Part shown: positions 53,082 through 61,542 of the stretch, piece after piece
How the letters are laid out: every line of letters begins with the position of its first letter
Position numbering within the stretch: the first letter of the stretch is position 1
Assembly: GCF_023515955.1 (NCBI RefSeq)
Contig: NZ_CP097322.1
Location: 3,805,501 to 3,869,500, forward strand
Length of the DNA stretch: 64,000 nt
Origin: Streptomyces sp. RerS4
GTDB lineage: Bacteria; Actinomycetota; Actinomycetes; Streptomycetales; Streptomycetaceae
Direction: 5' to 3'
Notes under the pieces: model-generated
What the model was told of the DNA's origin: nothing
The model's input: the letters and a program-made list of their open reading frames with translations, nothing else
The model's database searches: none
Program-made: the position numbers and the translations under genes

Positions 53082-53560
53082 CGGCCGGCGTGCGTCCGGG
53101 GGAGGGGGAGGTGGGCGAGCCGATCGACCCGGACGTCGACCTCCACGTGCCCGCGCAGCGGGCCGAGCCGCGGGGGCCGGTGCTCGCGGCCGTCGCGGCG
53201 GGCGGAATGGTCGGCGCCGCCGCCCGGTACGGGGTGGGGCTGCTGTGGCCGACCGGGGCGCCCGGGGCCTTCCCGTGGACGACCCTGTGGATCAACGTGG
53301 TGGGCTGCGCGCTCATCGGCGTCCTCATGGCGCTCGTCGCCGAGGGCGCGGGGCGGGCCCACCCGCTGGTGCGGCCCTTCGCCGGGACCGGGGTGCTCGG
53401 CGGGTTCACGACCTTCTCCGCCTACGCCCTCGACTTCTCGCGGCTGCTCGACGCCGGCGAGGCGGGGCGGGCCCTGGCCTACGCGGTCCTCACGGTCGCC
53501 GGCGCGCTGGGCGCGGTGTGGGCGGCCGCGACGCTGACGCGCCGGGCGCTCGCGCGGTGA
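53078..53560 (+). CDS. crcB: Fluoride channel CrcB (Fluc), first of a tandem pair
   Basis: A 160-residue four-helix membrane protein. Signatures are MVGAAARYGVGLLWP, the NVVGCALIGVLM stretch and GVLGGFTTFSAYALD, which form the fluoride path. It has an extra ~35-residue hydrophilic N-terminus. In many actinobacteria two crcB genes code for a heterodimeric antiparallel channel, which fits the tandem arrangement: this gene starts in a GTGA overlap with the upstream gene and ends in one with the next. Confidence 0.92.
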   Translation: MTAGVRPGEGEVGEPIDPDVDLHVPAQRAEPRGPVLAAVAAGGMVGAAARYGVGLLWPTGAPGAFPWTTLWINVVGCALIGVLMALVAEGAGRAHPLVRPFAGTGVLGGFTTFSAYALDFSRLLDAGEAGRALAYAVLTVAGALGAVWAAATLTRRALAR

Positions 53561-53946
53561 ACTGGCTGCTGGTGATCGCCGGGGCCGCCGTCGGGGCGCC
53601 GTTGCGCTACCTGACCGACCGGGCGGTGCAGGCCCGCCACGACTCGCTCTTCCCGTGGGGCACCTTCACGGTGAACGTCGCCGCCTGCCTGCTGCTCGGC
53701 GCCCTGGCGGGAGCGGGGCTGGCCGGGGTGGGCGCGGCCGGGCCGGGCTCCTCGCTCGTGGGGCCGCTGATCGGCACCGGCCTGTGCGGGGCACTGAGCA
53801 CGTACTCGACGTTCTCCTACGAGACCCTGCGCCTGGCCGAGCGCGGCCGGGGCCTGCTCGCCGCCGCGAACGTGACGGCGTCGGTGCTGGTCGGACTGGG
53901 TGCCGTCCATCTCGGTGCGCGGGTGGCGCGGGAGCTGTTCGGGTAA
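53557..53946 (+). CDS. crcB: Fluoride channel CrcB (Fluc), second of the tandem pair
   Basis: A 129-residue four-helix protein: NWLLVIAGAAVGAPLRYLTD, FTVNVAACLLLGALAGAGLA and GALSTYSTFSYETLRLAE. Compared with its partner the N-terminal extension is missing. The GTG at 53557 overlaps the preceding stop (GTGA), so both subunits are made in equal amounts. No fluoride riboswitch-like structure is evident in front of the operon. Confidence 0.92.
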   Translation: MNWLLVIAGAAVGAPLRYLTDRAVQARHDSLFPWGTFTVNVAACLLLGALAGAGLAGVGAAGPGSSLVGPLIGTGLCGALSTYSTFSYETLRLAERGRGLLAAANVTASVLVGLGAVHLGARVARELFG

Positions 53947-54031
53947 GGGCGTGTCTCTTACGGGGTAAAGGGAGTTGGGCTCATTGACCCGCCCAACGCG
54001 GACCCCGCCGCAGTGTTCCGGAGGTGCCCCC

Positions 54032-54652
54032 GTGCGCCCTTTGTCCGCTTCCCTCAGACTGGCCGTCTCCGCCCTCGCGGTGGCGGCGACCGCGGGCTGC
54101 ATGAGCGTCGGCGAGGACGCCGCGAAGCCCGCGCCCGCCGCCTCGGCCGGTGACAAGGGCGCCGCCGCCGGCGCCGCGAGCGGTGGTCACGGCTCCGGGG
54201 TCCACGGCAACGGGCAGGGCGTCAAGGGCGGTACGGGGAACCAGGAGGGCAAGGCCGGTGAGTCCGGCAAGGCCTCCGGAGCCCCCGGTGCCTCGCCCAG
54301 TGCGGGCGCCCCGGCGGGCAAGCCGGGACAGCCCTCGCCGTCGGCCGGCCCCGGGGGCGGGGCCGGCGGGCAGGGGCAGGCGCCGTCGGGCGGCGGCTCG
54401 GCTTCCGGCGGAGGGACGGCCGCCGGGGGCTCGGGTTCCGGCTCGGGGTCGGGCTCCGGCTCGGGCTCCGGAGCCGGCGGCGGGTCGGGTTCCGGTGGAG
54501 GATCGGGATCGGGATCCGGATCGGGCGGCTCCGGCGGCTCGACCACCACTCCGCCCGTGGTGGAGCCGACCCCGCCTGTGACGGAACCCACTCCGTCCGA
54601 GCCGACTCCACCGGCCCCCGAACCGACCGCCGGGCAGGGGACGGCCGCATAG
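54032..54652 (+). CDS. Gly/Ser-rich secreted or lipid-anchored protein
   Basis: A 206-residue protein with a signal peptide (MRPLSASLRLAVSALAVAAT) ending in AGCMS, a weak lipobox (ATAGC). Most of the rest is low complexity: long Gly/Ala/Ser-rich stretches with (GS)n runs near residues 134-170 and a proline/glutamate-rich end (EPTPPVTEPTPSEPTPPAPE). No folded domain is visible, so it looks like a cell-wall-spanning or surface linker protein. The GTG at 54032 has GGAGG seven bases upstream. Confidence 0.7.
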   Translation: MRPLSASLRLAVSALAVAATAGCMSVGEDAAKPAPAASAGDKGAAAGAASGGHGSGVHGNGQGVKGGTGNQEGKAGESGKASGAPGASPSAGAPAGKPGQPSPSAGPGGGAGGQGQAPSGGGSASGGGTAAGGSGSGSGSGSGSGSGAGGGSGSGGGSGSGSGSGGSGGSTTTPPVVEPTPPVTEPTPSEPTPPAPEPTAGQGTAA

Positions 54653-54926
54653 CTCGCGGGGGTTCGCGGCGGTTCCTCCCCGTGGCCCTCCGGTCGCGGA
54701 CGGGTCGTTTGCGCAGCTCAGGGGGGTTCGGGCGGAGCGGACTTGCCAGACCCCCAGGAGGGTGCGTATGGTTATAGATCGTTTGATCCCATTGCCCGGC
54801 GCCGAATCCGAAGAGCGCCGTGTGGCGCGTACTCTCCCTAGCCGTGGCTGACCGCATTGAGGCGGTCGATTTGCGATTCACGGAGTTTGGGCGCGTGCCG
54901 AGACTCCGGAAGGTTTCGCATTTCGC
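54653..54926 (+). promoter_or_regulatory. Upstream region and structured leader of the DEAD-box helicase gene
   Basis: No gene is seen. Two stems lie close to the start codon: GACCGC/GCGGTC (54850-54855 with 54862-54867) and CGGAGT/ACTCCG (54881-54886 with 54903-54908). The latter ends 19 bases before the ATG. Structured leaders are frequent in cold-inducible helicase genes. Confidence 0.4.
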
Positions 54927-57206
54927 ATGTCCATTTCCAGTTCTGACCGTTCCGTCATGCCCGAGAACGACACCAACGACATCGTCGACGCCGAGACCCT
55001 CGCGGTCACCGAGGCCATGGAGGCCATCGAGGCGGACGAGATCATCGAGGCCCTTGAGGCCGACGTGACCGGCGACGTGAACGACGAAGACGGCGACGCC
55101 GACGCCGAGCCCACGATCACCTTCGCGGACCTCGGTCTGCCCGAGGGCGTCGTGCGCAAGCTCGCGCAGAACGGCGTCACCGCCCCCTTCCCGATCCAGG
55201 CCGCGACCATCCCGGACGCCCTGGCCGGCAAGGACATCCTCGGCCGCGGCCGCACCGGCTCCGGCAAGACCCTCTCCTTCGGTCTGCCGACCCTGGCGCG
55301 TCTCGCCGGTGGCCACACCGAGAAGAAGAAGCCCCGCGCGATCATCCTCACGCCGACGCGTGAGCTGGCGATGCAGGTCGCGGACGCCCTCCAGCCGTAC
55401 GGCGACGTGCTCGGCCTGAAGATGAAGGTCGTCTGCGGCGGTACCTCCATGGGCAACCAGATCTACGCCCTGGAGCGCGGCGTCGACGTCCTCGTCGCCA
55501 CCCCCGGCCGTCTGCGCGACATCATCAACCGCGGCGCCTGCTCCCTGGAGAACGTCGAGGTCGCCGTCCTCGACGAGGCCGACCAGATGGCCGACCTGGG
55601 CTTCCTGCCCGAGGTCACCGAGCTGCTCGACCAGATCCCCGGCGGCGGCCAGCGCATGCTCTTCTCCGCCACCATGGAGAACGAGATCGGCACGCTGGTC
55701 AAGCGCTACCTGACCAACCCCGTCACGCACGAGGTCGACAGCGCCCAGGGCAACGTCACGACCATGACGCACCACGTCCTCGTCGTGAAGCCGAAGGACA
55801 AGGCGCCCGTCACGGCCGCCATCGCCGCCCGCAAGGGCCGCACCATCATCTTCGTCCGCACCCAGCTGGGCGCCGACCGCATCGCCGAGCAGCTCGTCGA
55901 GGCCGGCGTGAAGGCCGACGCGCTGCACGGCGGCATGACGCAGGGCGCCCGTACCCGCGTCCTCGCGGACTTCAAGGACGGCTACGTCAACGCGCTCGTC
56001 GCCACCGACGTCGCCGCCCGCGGCATCCACGTCGACGGCATCGACCTGGTCCTGAACGTGGACCCGGCCGGCGACCACAAGGACTACCTGCACCGCTCGG
56101 GCCGCACCGCCCGCGCCGGCAAGTCGGGCGTCGTGGTCTCCCTGGCCCTGCCGCACCAGCGTCGCCAGATCTTCCGCCTGATGGAGGACGCGGGCGTCGA
56201 CGCCTCGCGCCACATCGTCCAGGGCGCCGGCGCGTTCGACCCGGAGGTCGCCGAGATCACCGGTGCGCGTTCGCTCACCGAGGTCCAGGCCGACTCCGCG
56301 AACAACGCCGCCAAGCAGGCCGAGCGCGACGTCGCCGACCTGACGAAGCAGCTGGAGCGCGCCACCCGCCGCGCCGCGGAGCTGCGCGAGGAGGCCGACC
56401 GCCTCGTCGCCCGTTCCGCCCGTGAGCGCGGCGAGGACCCGGAGGCCGCCGTCGCCGAGGTCGTCGAGGCCGCCGAGGCCGAGGTCGCCGCCGCCGTCGC
56501 GGCCGTGGCCGAGCCGGTCGTCCAGGAGCGCACGTTCGAGCGCCGTGACGACCGCGGCAACTACGAGCGTCGCGACAACCGCCGTGATGACCGTGGTGGC
56601 GACCGTGGTGGCTTCCGCCGTGACGACCGTCCGTCGGGTGGTTTCCGTTCCGGTGGTGACCGTCGTGACGACCGTGGCGGTGACCGTGGTGGTTTCCGTC
56701 GCGACGACCGTCCGTCCGGTGGCTTCAACCGTGACGACCGTGGTGGCGACCGTGGTGGCTTCCGTCGCGACGACCGTCCGTCGGGTGGTTTCCGTTCCGG
56801 TGGTGACCGTCGTGACGACCGTGGCGGTGACCGTGGTGGTTTCCGTCGCGACGACCGTCCGTCCGGTGGCTTCAACCGTGACGACCGTGGTGGCGACCGT
56901 GGTGGCTTCCGTCGCGACGACCGTCCGTCGGGTGGTTTCCGTTCCGGTGGTGACCGTCGTGACGACCGTGGCGGTGACCGTGGTGGTTTCCGTCGCGACG
57001 ACCGTCCGTCCGGTGGCTTCAACCGTGACGACCGTGGTGGCGACCGTGGTGGCTTCCGCCGCGACGACCGTCCCTCCGGTGGCTTCCGCTCCGGCGGCGC
57101 CGGCGACCGCCCCTACGGCCGTCGTGACGACAACCGCCCCTCCGGCGCCAACGGCTCCTTCGGCGGCCGTCGTGACGACAAGCCCCGCTGGAAGCGCAAC
57201 GGCTGA
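54927..57206 (+). CDS. DEAD-box RNA helicase with RG-rich tail
   Basis: A 759-residue cold-shock-type helicase. The core (about 68-440) has the Q motif and GRGRTGSGKTLSF (motif I), PTRELA (Ia), VLDEADQMADLG (II), LFSATM (III) and HRSGRTARAG (VI). An acidic N-terminal leader of ~65 residues and a helical linker (about 455-535) precede a 200-residue arginine/glycine/aspartate tail. The tail repeats the units RRDDRPSGGFRSGG and DDRGGDRGGF, coded by a 147-bp DNA tandem repeat. Such tails bind RNA and promote condensate formation in other systems. ATG at 54927; MPENDTND at 54960 is an alternative. Confidence 0.95.
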   Translation: MSISSSDRSVMPENDTNDIVDAETLAVTEAMEAIEADEIIEALEADVTGDVNDEDGDADAEPTITFADLGLPEGVVRKLAQNGVTAPFPIQAATIPDALAGKDILGRGRTGSGKTLSFGLPTLARLAGGHTEKKKPRAIILTPTRELAMQVADALQPYGDVLGLKMKVVCGGTSMGNQIYALERGVDVLVATPGRLRDIINRGACSLENVEVAVLDEADQMADLGFLPEVTELLDQIPGGGQRMLFSATMENEIGTLVKRYLTNPVTHEVDSAQGNVTTMTHHVLVVKPKDKAPVTAAIAARKGRTIIFVRTQLGADRIAEQLVEAGVKADALHGGMTQGARTRVLADFKDGYVNALVATDVAARGIHVDGIDLVLNVDPAGDHKDYLHRSGRTARAGKSGVVVSLALPHQRRQIFRLMEDAGVDASRHIVQGAGAFDPEVAEITGARSLTEVQADSANNAAKQAERDVADLTKQLERATRRAAELREEADRLVARSARERGEDPEAAVAEVVEAAEAEVAAAVAAVAEPVVQERTFERRDDRGNYERRDNRRDDRGGDRGGFRRDDRPSGGFRSGGDRRDDRGGDRGGFRRDDRPSGGFNRDDRGGDRGGFRRDDRPSGGFRSGGDRRDDRGGDRGGFRRDDRPSGGFNRDDRGGDRGGFRRDDRPSGGFRSGGDRRDDRGGDRGGFRRDDRPSGGFNRDDRGGDRGGFRRDDRPSGGFRSGGAGDRPYGRRDDNRPSGANGSFGGRRDDKPRWKRNG
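56577..57080 (+). repeat. 147-bp tandem repeat (49 codons), about three copies
   Basis: The landmark TTCAACC recurs at 56724, 56871 and 57018, exactly 147 bp apart, and the intervening DNA is almost identical, including third codon positions. Each unit encodes 49 residues with RG and RD pairs. Confidence 0.9.
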
Positions 57207-57230
57207 CGCCTGAGCGCCTTCTGACGCCGA

Positions 57231-57268
57231 CTCGGCCCCCACAGCACTCCGGTGCGGTGGGGGCCGAG
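57231..57268 (+). terminator. Terminator after the DEAD-box helicase
   Basis: CTCGGCCCCCAC (57231-57242) pairs with GTGGGGGCCGAG (57257-57268), with an inner GCAC/GTGC stem. Confidence 0.8.
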
Positions 57269-57390
57269 CCCGTTTCCGGCCCTTTTCACCCCGTGCCCCA
57301 CCCGTGGCGGGAAACCGCCGGGGCCACACCCGGCGATACCCGATCGGCCAAGAGCCCCTCTCCGGCTATGCTCTGGGGTGAGCACGTGGA

Positions 57391-57463
57391 GGGCCATTAG
57401 CTCAATTGGCAGAGCAGCGGACTTTTAATCCGTTGGTTGTCGGTTCGAGTCCGACATGGCCTA
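57391..57463 (+). tRNA. tRNA-Lys(TTT)
   Basis: A 73-nt tRNA: acceptor GGGCCAT/ATGGCCT, anticodon stem GCGGA/TCCGT, loop CTTTTAA giving anticodon TTT. TATGCT (57367-57372) is a -10 candidate before it. Confidence 0.95.
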
Positions 57464-57782
57464 CCGCTGCCAGGGCAGGGGTACCCCCTCTGACCTGGCA
57501 CTGAGCGCCCCACCCGGTTTCGGCCAGGTGGGGCGCTCAGTCGTTCCCGGCTCCCTGCGTGAGCGATGCGAGAGCGATGCGTGAGCGGACGCTCCGTCAT
57601 GACCGGTCGGGACGCGGAGGAACGGGCACGAGGCCCCGGGCCCGCCGCCGCCTCGGCCGCAGCCGGATCGATCTCCTCCGCTAACCGCATCGGGGCGGAA
57701 AGAGTGCCACTCTGGAGTTACAGGCGGACGGCGGTAGGCGCGACCACGTGGTCTCCACTCTGTTCCCCTGGGTGGACAGGCG
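57464..57782 (+). other. Intergenic stretch after tRNA-Lys with a terminator
   Basis: A 7-bp stem (TGCCAGG/CCTGGCA, about 57469-57500) is followed by the tRNA terminator: CTGAGCGCCCCACC (57501-57514) with GGTGGGGCGCTCAG (57527-57540). From 57541 on I see no gene with normal codon use. Confidence 0.6.
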
Positions 57783-58345
57783 GTGACGGACCTGGATGAC
57801 GCCGACTTCGGGCGCCTGACGCGCACGCTGCTCAGCGATGCCCCGTACCGTCGGCCCGGACGGTCTTCCGTCCCTGATCCGCGCGGCAGCGCGCTCACCT
57901 GGCTGCCCGACCGCCTGCTCACGGCCGTCTTCGCCGACCTCGACCTGGTGTCGGGCATCTTCACCTGGGTGAACTGCGGGCACCCGGCACCGCTGATCAT
58001 CCGCCACCGGCACGTCGTACCCGGCGGGATGCGGCGGCCCGCACAGCTCCCCCTGGGTCTGCGCCCCCACCACGACCCACGGATGCCCAGCGTCATCCAC
58101 CGGGCACAGCTGGAGCCCGGCGACCGCATCCTCATCCGCACGGACGGCGTCACCGAGGCCCGCTCCATCGCGGGCGAGCTGTTCGGCGAGGAACGCCTGA
58201 TCGACACCGTCGTCCGCGCCACAGCCGCCGGAGAAGCGGCACCCAAGCCCTGCGCCGCCTGATCCGCGACATCCTCGACCACCAATAGGGCCGCCTCACC
58301 GACGACGCGGCGAGCCTCCTGGCGGAATGGCACCCCACCTCACCG
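57783..58345 (+). pseudogene. Decayed SpoIIE/PP2C-type phosphatase fragment
   Basis: The visible frame (57783-58262) reads GIFTWVNCGHPAPLIIRHRH, QLPLGLRPHHDPRMPSV and GDRILIRTDGVTEARSIAGE, the C-terminal half of a SpoIIE-type phosphatase. The last conserved part (ALRRLIRDILDHQ, then RLTDDAASLLAEWHP) continues only in another frame after about 58240 and is interrupted by a TAG at 58286-58288. The N-terminal sensor half and part of the catalytic domain are missing. A related intact gene stands at 60073-61242. Confidence 0.7.
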
Positions 58346-58459
58346 GTTCCGATCCCTTGGGAGGTGTCCGGCGTGGGCCGGGCCCTTCGCCGCCGAGGTG
58401 CGCGGTCGCGGTCCCGGCGTGAGGATGTGAGCGACCCTGCATGCCGACAGGAGGCTCCC

Positions 58460-58735
58460 GTGCTCGAACGCAAGCACCGCAAGGACCGTGCCGAGATCAC
58501 CTTCGTGCTCCCGGCGGACACCCCGCCAGGACCGGTCAGCGTCGTCGGTGATTTCAACGGCTGGCGGCCCGGCGCCCATGAACTGCGGGAGCAGAAGGAC
58601 GGCAGGCGCGCCGTCACCGTGGCGCTCCCCCGGGAGCGCACCCACACCTTCCGCTACCTGGCGGCGGGTGACTACTGGTTCAACGACGAGAGCGCCGACG
58701 GGCAGGACGGCCCGAACAGCCGCCTCCACACCTGA
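58460..58735 (+). CDS. Isoamylase early-set (CBM48-like) domain protein, 91 aa
   Basis: A small protein consisting only of an early-set/CBM48 fold, the domain found before the catalytic part of glycogen branching enzyme. Signatures: ITFVLPADTPPGPVSVVGDF with NGWRPGAHELREQ, then RTHTFRYLAAGDYWFNDESA. Stand-alone copies bind glucans or act as AMPK-beta-like modules. The GTG at 58460 has GGAGG six bases upstream. The next gene follows after a palindrome. Confidence 0.88.
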   Translation: MLERKHRKDRAEITFVLPADTPPGPVSVVGDFNGWRPGAHELREQKDGRRAVTVALPRERTHTFRYLAAGDYWFNDESADGQDGPNSRLHT

Positions 58736-58759
58736 CCGGTACCGGTGCCGGTACCGGTC
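58734..58759 (+). repeat. 26-bp palindrome of ACCGGT units
   Basis: GACCGGTACCGG (58734-58745) and CCGGTACCGGTC (58748-58759) pair perfectly with a two-base centre; it may act as terminator for the CBM48 gene. Confidence 0.6.
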
Positions 58760-58782
58760 TTCGCAAGCACGGAGCGTGAGTG

Positions 58783-59577
58783 ATGGGGATTTCCACGAGG
58801 GAGGTCTTCGGCGCACCGTGCTGGGTCAGCCTGATGGCTCGCGACCTGCACGTGGCGCAAGGGTTCTACGGTGCGGTCCTCGGCTGGGACTTCCGGCCCG
58901 GCCGCCTGGGTGAGGCGTTCACGGTCGCCGAGGTCGACGGGCGGCCGGTGGCCGGCATCGGGGCGCTCGCCGGGGATTTCGCGGTGCCGGTGGCGTGGAC
59001 GGCGTACTTCGCCGTCGACGATGCCGACGTGGCGGTCGCCCGGCTCCTGGAACGCTGCGGCACGGTCGCGGTCGGCCCCGTCTCCTTCGCCTCGGGCGGA
59101 CGCGGAGCCCTGGTCGCCGACCGGGACGGCGCCGCCTTCGGGATCTGGGAAGGCCCGATCGCGGCCGACTGGCGGGTGGGCTCCGGGCACGCGCCGGCCT
59201 GGCTGGAGCTACGGACCAGGGACGCCTTCGAAGCGGCGATCTTCTACGGTGAAGTGCTGGAGTGGGCCACCGGCCGCCCCGGATGCTGCGAGGTCTCCTA
59301 CGAGCACGACCGCGTCGTGCTGAGACAGGCCGGCGAGCCCGTGGCCCGCCTCGACAGCGGCCCCGTCGAAGCGGCCGTCCACACGCCCCCCGCACGGCCG
59401 CGCTGGCAGGTCCACTTCCGCGTCCCCGACCTCGACAAGGCCATCGAGACCGCCGAAGCCCTCGGCGGAACCGCGGTGTCGGCCGTCCTGTCGAACACCA
59501 CCGAGCGCTGGGTGACCCTCCGCGACGCCGAGGAAGCCCTGATCACTCTCACCTCCGAACGCCCGCCGGCCGGCTGA
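58783..59577 (+). CDS. VOC-family protein, two glyoxalase-like modules
   Basis: A 264-residue protein with two VOC modules: APCWVSLMARDLHVAQGFYG to AAFGIWEGP (about 10-125) and APAWLELRTRDAFEAAIFYG to the C-terminus (about 137-260). It resembles the protein at 15269-16081 in layout but is clearly divergent. The ATG at 58783 has GGAG eight bases upstream; a GTG directly before it would also work. Substrate unknown: bleomycin-resistance-like sequestering and metabolic enzymes share the fold. Confidence 0.9.
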   Translation: MGISTREVFGAPCWVSLMARDLHVAQGFYGAVLGWDFRPGRLGEAFTVAEVDGRPVAGIGALAGDFAVPVAWTAYFAVDDADVAVARLLERCGTVAVGPVSFASGGRGALVADRDGAAFGIWEGPIAADWRVGSGHAPAWLELRTRDAFEAAIFYGEVLEWATGRPGCCEVSYEHDRVVLRQAGEPVARLDSGPVEAAVHTPPARPRWQVHFRVPDLDKAIETAEALGGTAVSAVLSNTTERWVTLRDAEEALITLTSERPPAG

Positions 59578-59584
59578 TCCGCAC

Positions 59585-59674
59585 TCGGCCGGCGTCTCCC
59601 TCGGCGACCTCGCCCAGGACCGCGACCCCTCCTCGGCCCTGGCCGACATCAGCGGCGCCGCACCCAACACCTGA
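59585..59674 (+). pseudogene. Short C-terminal gene remnant
   Basis: A frame with GC-rich third positions reads SAGVSLGDLAQDRDPSSALA then DISGAAPNT and stops at 59672-59674. No start codon or upstream domain belongs to it, so it appears to be the end of a deleted gene. Confidence 0.3.
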
Positions 59675-59829
59675 CGCGCGAAGCCGGCCCCCACCCCTCA
59701 ACCACCCCTCCCGGCAGCTCGTAAGTCGGTTTGCAGGGCTGTGACCTGCGGTTATAGGGGTTTGGGGGGTGGTGGGGGCGTTAATTGGCGATGGGGGTCC
59801 CCCGGATGACGTAGAGTTGGGTTTACCGA

Positions 59830-59903
59830 CGCGGGGTGGAGCAGCTCGGTAGCTCGCTGGGCTCATAACCCAGAGGTCGCAGGTTCAAATCCTGTCCCCG
59901 CTA
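59830..59903 (+). tRNA. Initiator tRNA-Met(CAT)
   Basis: A 74-nt tRNA: the first base C is unpaired with T near the 3' end (CGCGGGG/CCCCGCT), the anticodon stem has the three G-C pairs of initiators (CTGGG/CCCAG), loop CTCATAA gives anticodon CAT. Confidence 0.95.
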
Positions 59904-59909
59904 CTGAAG

Positions 59910-59947
59910 ACGAAGGCCCGGTTCCTTTCATGGAACCGGGCCTTCGT
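59910..59947 (+). terminator. Terminator of initiator tRNA-Met
   Basis: ACGAAGGCCCGGTTCC (59910-59925) pairs with GGAACCGGGCCTTCGT (59932-59947), loop TTTCAT. Confidence 0.85.
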
Positions 59948-60072
59948 CGTATCCGTTCGTTCCGGTGCGGGGCGGGCGTGCCGTCACTCGATCGGATTGG
60001 TCGGGTCGCCGTACGAGGGTGCGTGCCGCCAGCCTGGAGGGGGCGAGGCGGGACCGGCGGCAGGAGAGCAGC

Positions 60073-61242
60073 GTGGTGGGGCTGGGTCGGCAGGGACACG
60101 ACGCACGCACCACCGCCGGTGGCGCGGCCCGGCGGGTGGTCCGAGCCCTGCCGCTGACGCTGATCGTCCTCGGGCTGATCTTCGACCTGAACACGCCGCC
60201 CCGCTTCACCGGCTCCCCGTTCTTCTCGGCCGCGCCGCTCGTCGCCGCGCCCCTCTTCTCCCTCCGGGCGACCGCCCTGACGGGTCTGGCCGCCTCGGCG
60301 GCCGTGGTGGCCCTGCACGCCCACATCGGCACCAGCCGGCAGGCGGAGGCGCTGACCGAGCTGGTGACCGTCCTGACCGTGTCGGGGCTGGCCCTGCTGA
60401 TCAACCGGGTCGTGCGGCGCAGCGGTGAGCGGCTCGCCTCCGCGCGCGAGATCGCCGAGGCCGCCCAACGGGCCGTGCTGCCGACGCCGATGGAGCGGAT
60501 CGCCGGGCTGCACGTCTCCGCCCGCTACGAGGCCGCCAGGGCCGACGCCTTCATCGGCGGGGACTTCTACGCCGTCCAGGACACCCCGTACGGCGTCCGG
60601 CTCGCGGTGGGGGACGTGCGGGGCAAGGGGCTGGGGGCCGTGGAGGCCGTCGCGGTGGTGCTGGGGGCGTTCCGGGAGGCGGCGGACGGCGAGGCGACCT
60701 TGGAGGGGCTCGCGCGTCGCCTGGAGCGGGCGCTGGCCCGGGAGAGCGCCCGGCGGGACGGGCTGGACGCGGTGGAGGGGTTCACGACGTGCGTGCTCGG
60801 TGAGGTTCCGCCAGGGGCGCGGTCGCTGCGGGTGGTCAACCGGGGGCATCCGGAGCCGTTGTTGCTGTACGCGGACGGCGGGCTGGAGGTGTTGGCCCCG
60901 GCCGAGCCGGCGCTGCCGCTGGGCCTGGGGGAATTGTCGGCGGGCCTGTCGGACCGCGTCGAGGAGTGGGCGTTCCCGGCGGGCAGCACGCTGCTGCTGT
61001 TCACGGACGGTCTGACGGAGGCACGGGACACCGTAGGGGCCTTCTACGATCCGGCGGCCCGGCTGCGCGGGCGGGTGTTCCCGGGGCCGGACGGGCTGCT
61101 CGACGCGCTCACCACCGACGTGCGCAGACACACGGGCGGCGGCGCGACCGACGACATGGCGCTGCTGGCGCTGGGGCGGCCGGGGGAGAGGCAGCCGGAG
61201 CGGCGGCGCACCGTCGCGGTGGTGCGGCGGGACGAGACCTGA
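60073..61242 (+). CDS. Membrane-bound SpoIIE/PP2C-type protein phosphatase
   Basis: A 389-residue protein. An N-terminal part with about four hydrophobic helices (LPLTLIVLGLIFDL, ALTGLAASAAVVALHAH, LVTVLTVSGLALLINRVV) is followed by a coiled stretch and the catalytic domain: QRAVLPTPMERIAGLHVSAR, VGGDFYAV-type IGGDFYAVQDTPYGVRLAVG, RVVNRGHPEPLLLYADGG and LLLFTDGLTEARDTVGAFYD. The metal-binding aspartates (GGDF, VGDVRG, TDDMA) are all present. It probably controls an anti-sigma factor antagonist. GTG at 60073 follows AGGAGAG. Confidence 0.92.
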   Translation: MVGLGRQGHDARTTAGGAARRVVRALPLTLIVLGLIFDLNTPPRFTGSPFFSAAPLVAAPLFSLRATALTGLAASAAVVALHAHIGTSRQAEALTELVTVLTVSGLALLINRVVRRSGERLASAREIAEAAQRAVLPTPMERIAGLHVSARYEAARADAFIGGDFYAVQDTPYGVRLAVGDVRGKGLGAVEAVAVVLGAFREAADGEATLEGLARRLERALARESARRDGLDAVEGFTTCVLGEVPPGARSLRVVNRGHPEPLLLYADGGLEVLAPAEPALPLGLGELSAGLSDRVEEWAFPAGSTLLLFTDGLTEARDTVGAFYDPAARLRGRVFPGPDGLLDALTTDVRRHTGGGATDDMALLALGRPGERQPERRRTVAVVRRDET

Positions 61243-61542
61243 GATCACGTCACGGTACGTGGTGCGCGCAGTGCGCTGAGCGAGGGTCTTGACGAATCGT
61301 CATCAGACGCGTGTGGCTGAAGTGAGACGGGATTCGGCCGTCTTTTGGGAGCGTTGGTGGGGCGATGTCGCGGATGTCCCGGCCAAAACTGTGCGGTGCG
61401 TGGCCGATTGGCGTTAACGATCAGTCGCAACAGCTTGGAATCACTCCCCCACGTCTATTACCTTTCGATAACGCAGCGCGGTCGTCCCAGCCGTCGCAAG
61501 AGACGGCACCGTGCGCGATCCCCCCATGAGGAGTGTGCCCCG
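61243..61542 (+). promoter_or_regulatory. Upstream region of the M23 peptidase gene
   Basis: A 300-bp non-coding stretch, AT-richer near 61380-61480. A weak promoter pattern TTGGAA (61435-61440) with TACCTT (61459-61464), 18 bases apart, is present. I looked for the c-di-AMP (ydaO) riboswitch that precedes many Streptomyces cell-wall hydrolase genes and could not recognise its core. Confidence 0.4.

Noticed and set aside
56577..57080. CRISPR array
   Set aside because: The units are tandem, without spacers, and are in frame in a helicase gene.
54222..57329. 1035-codon minus-strand frame with long threonine/valine repeats
   Set aside because: The repeats are the reverse reading of the helicase RG-repeat DNA; no start or domain is credible.
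61243..61542. c-di-AMP (ydaO) riboswitch before the M23 peptidase
   Set aside because: The conserved core could not be recognised by eye; a covariance search would be decisive.
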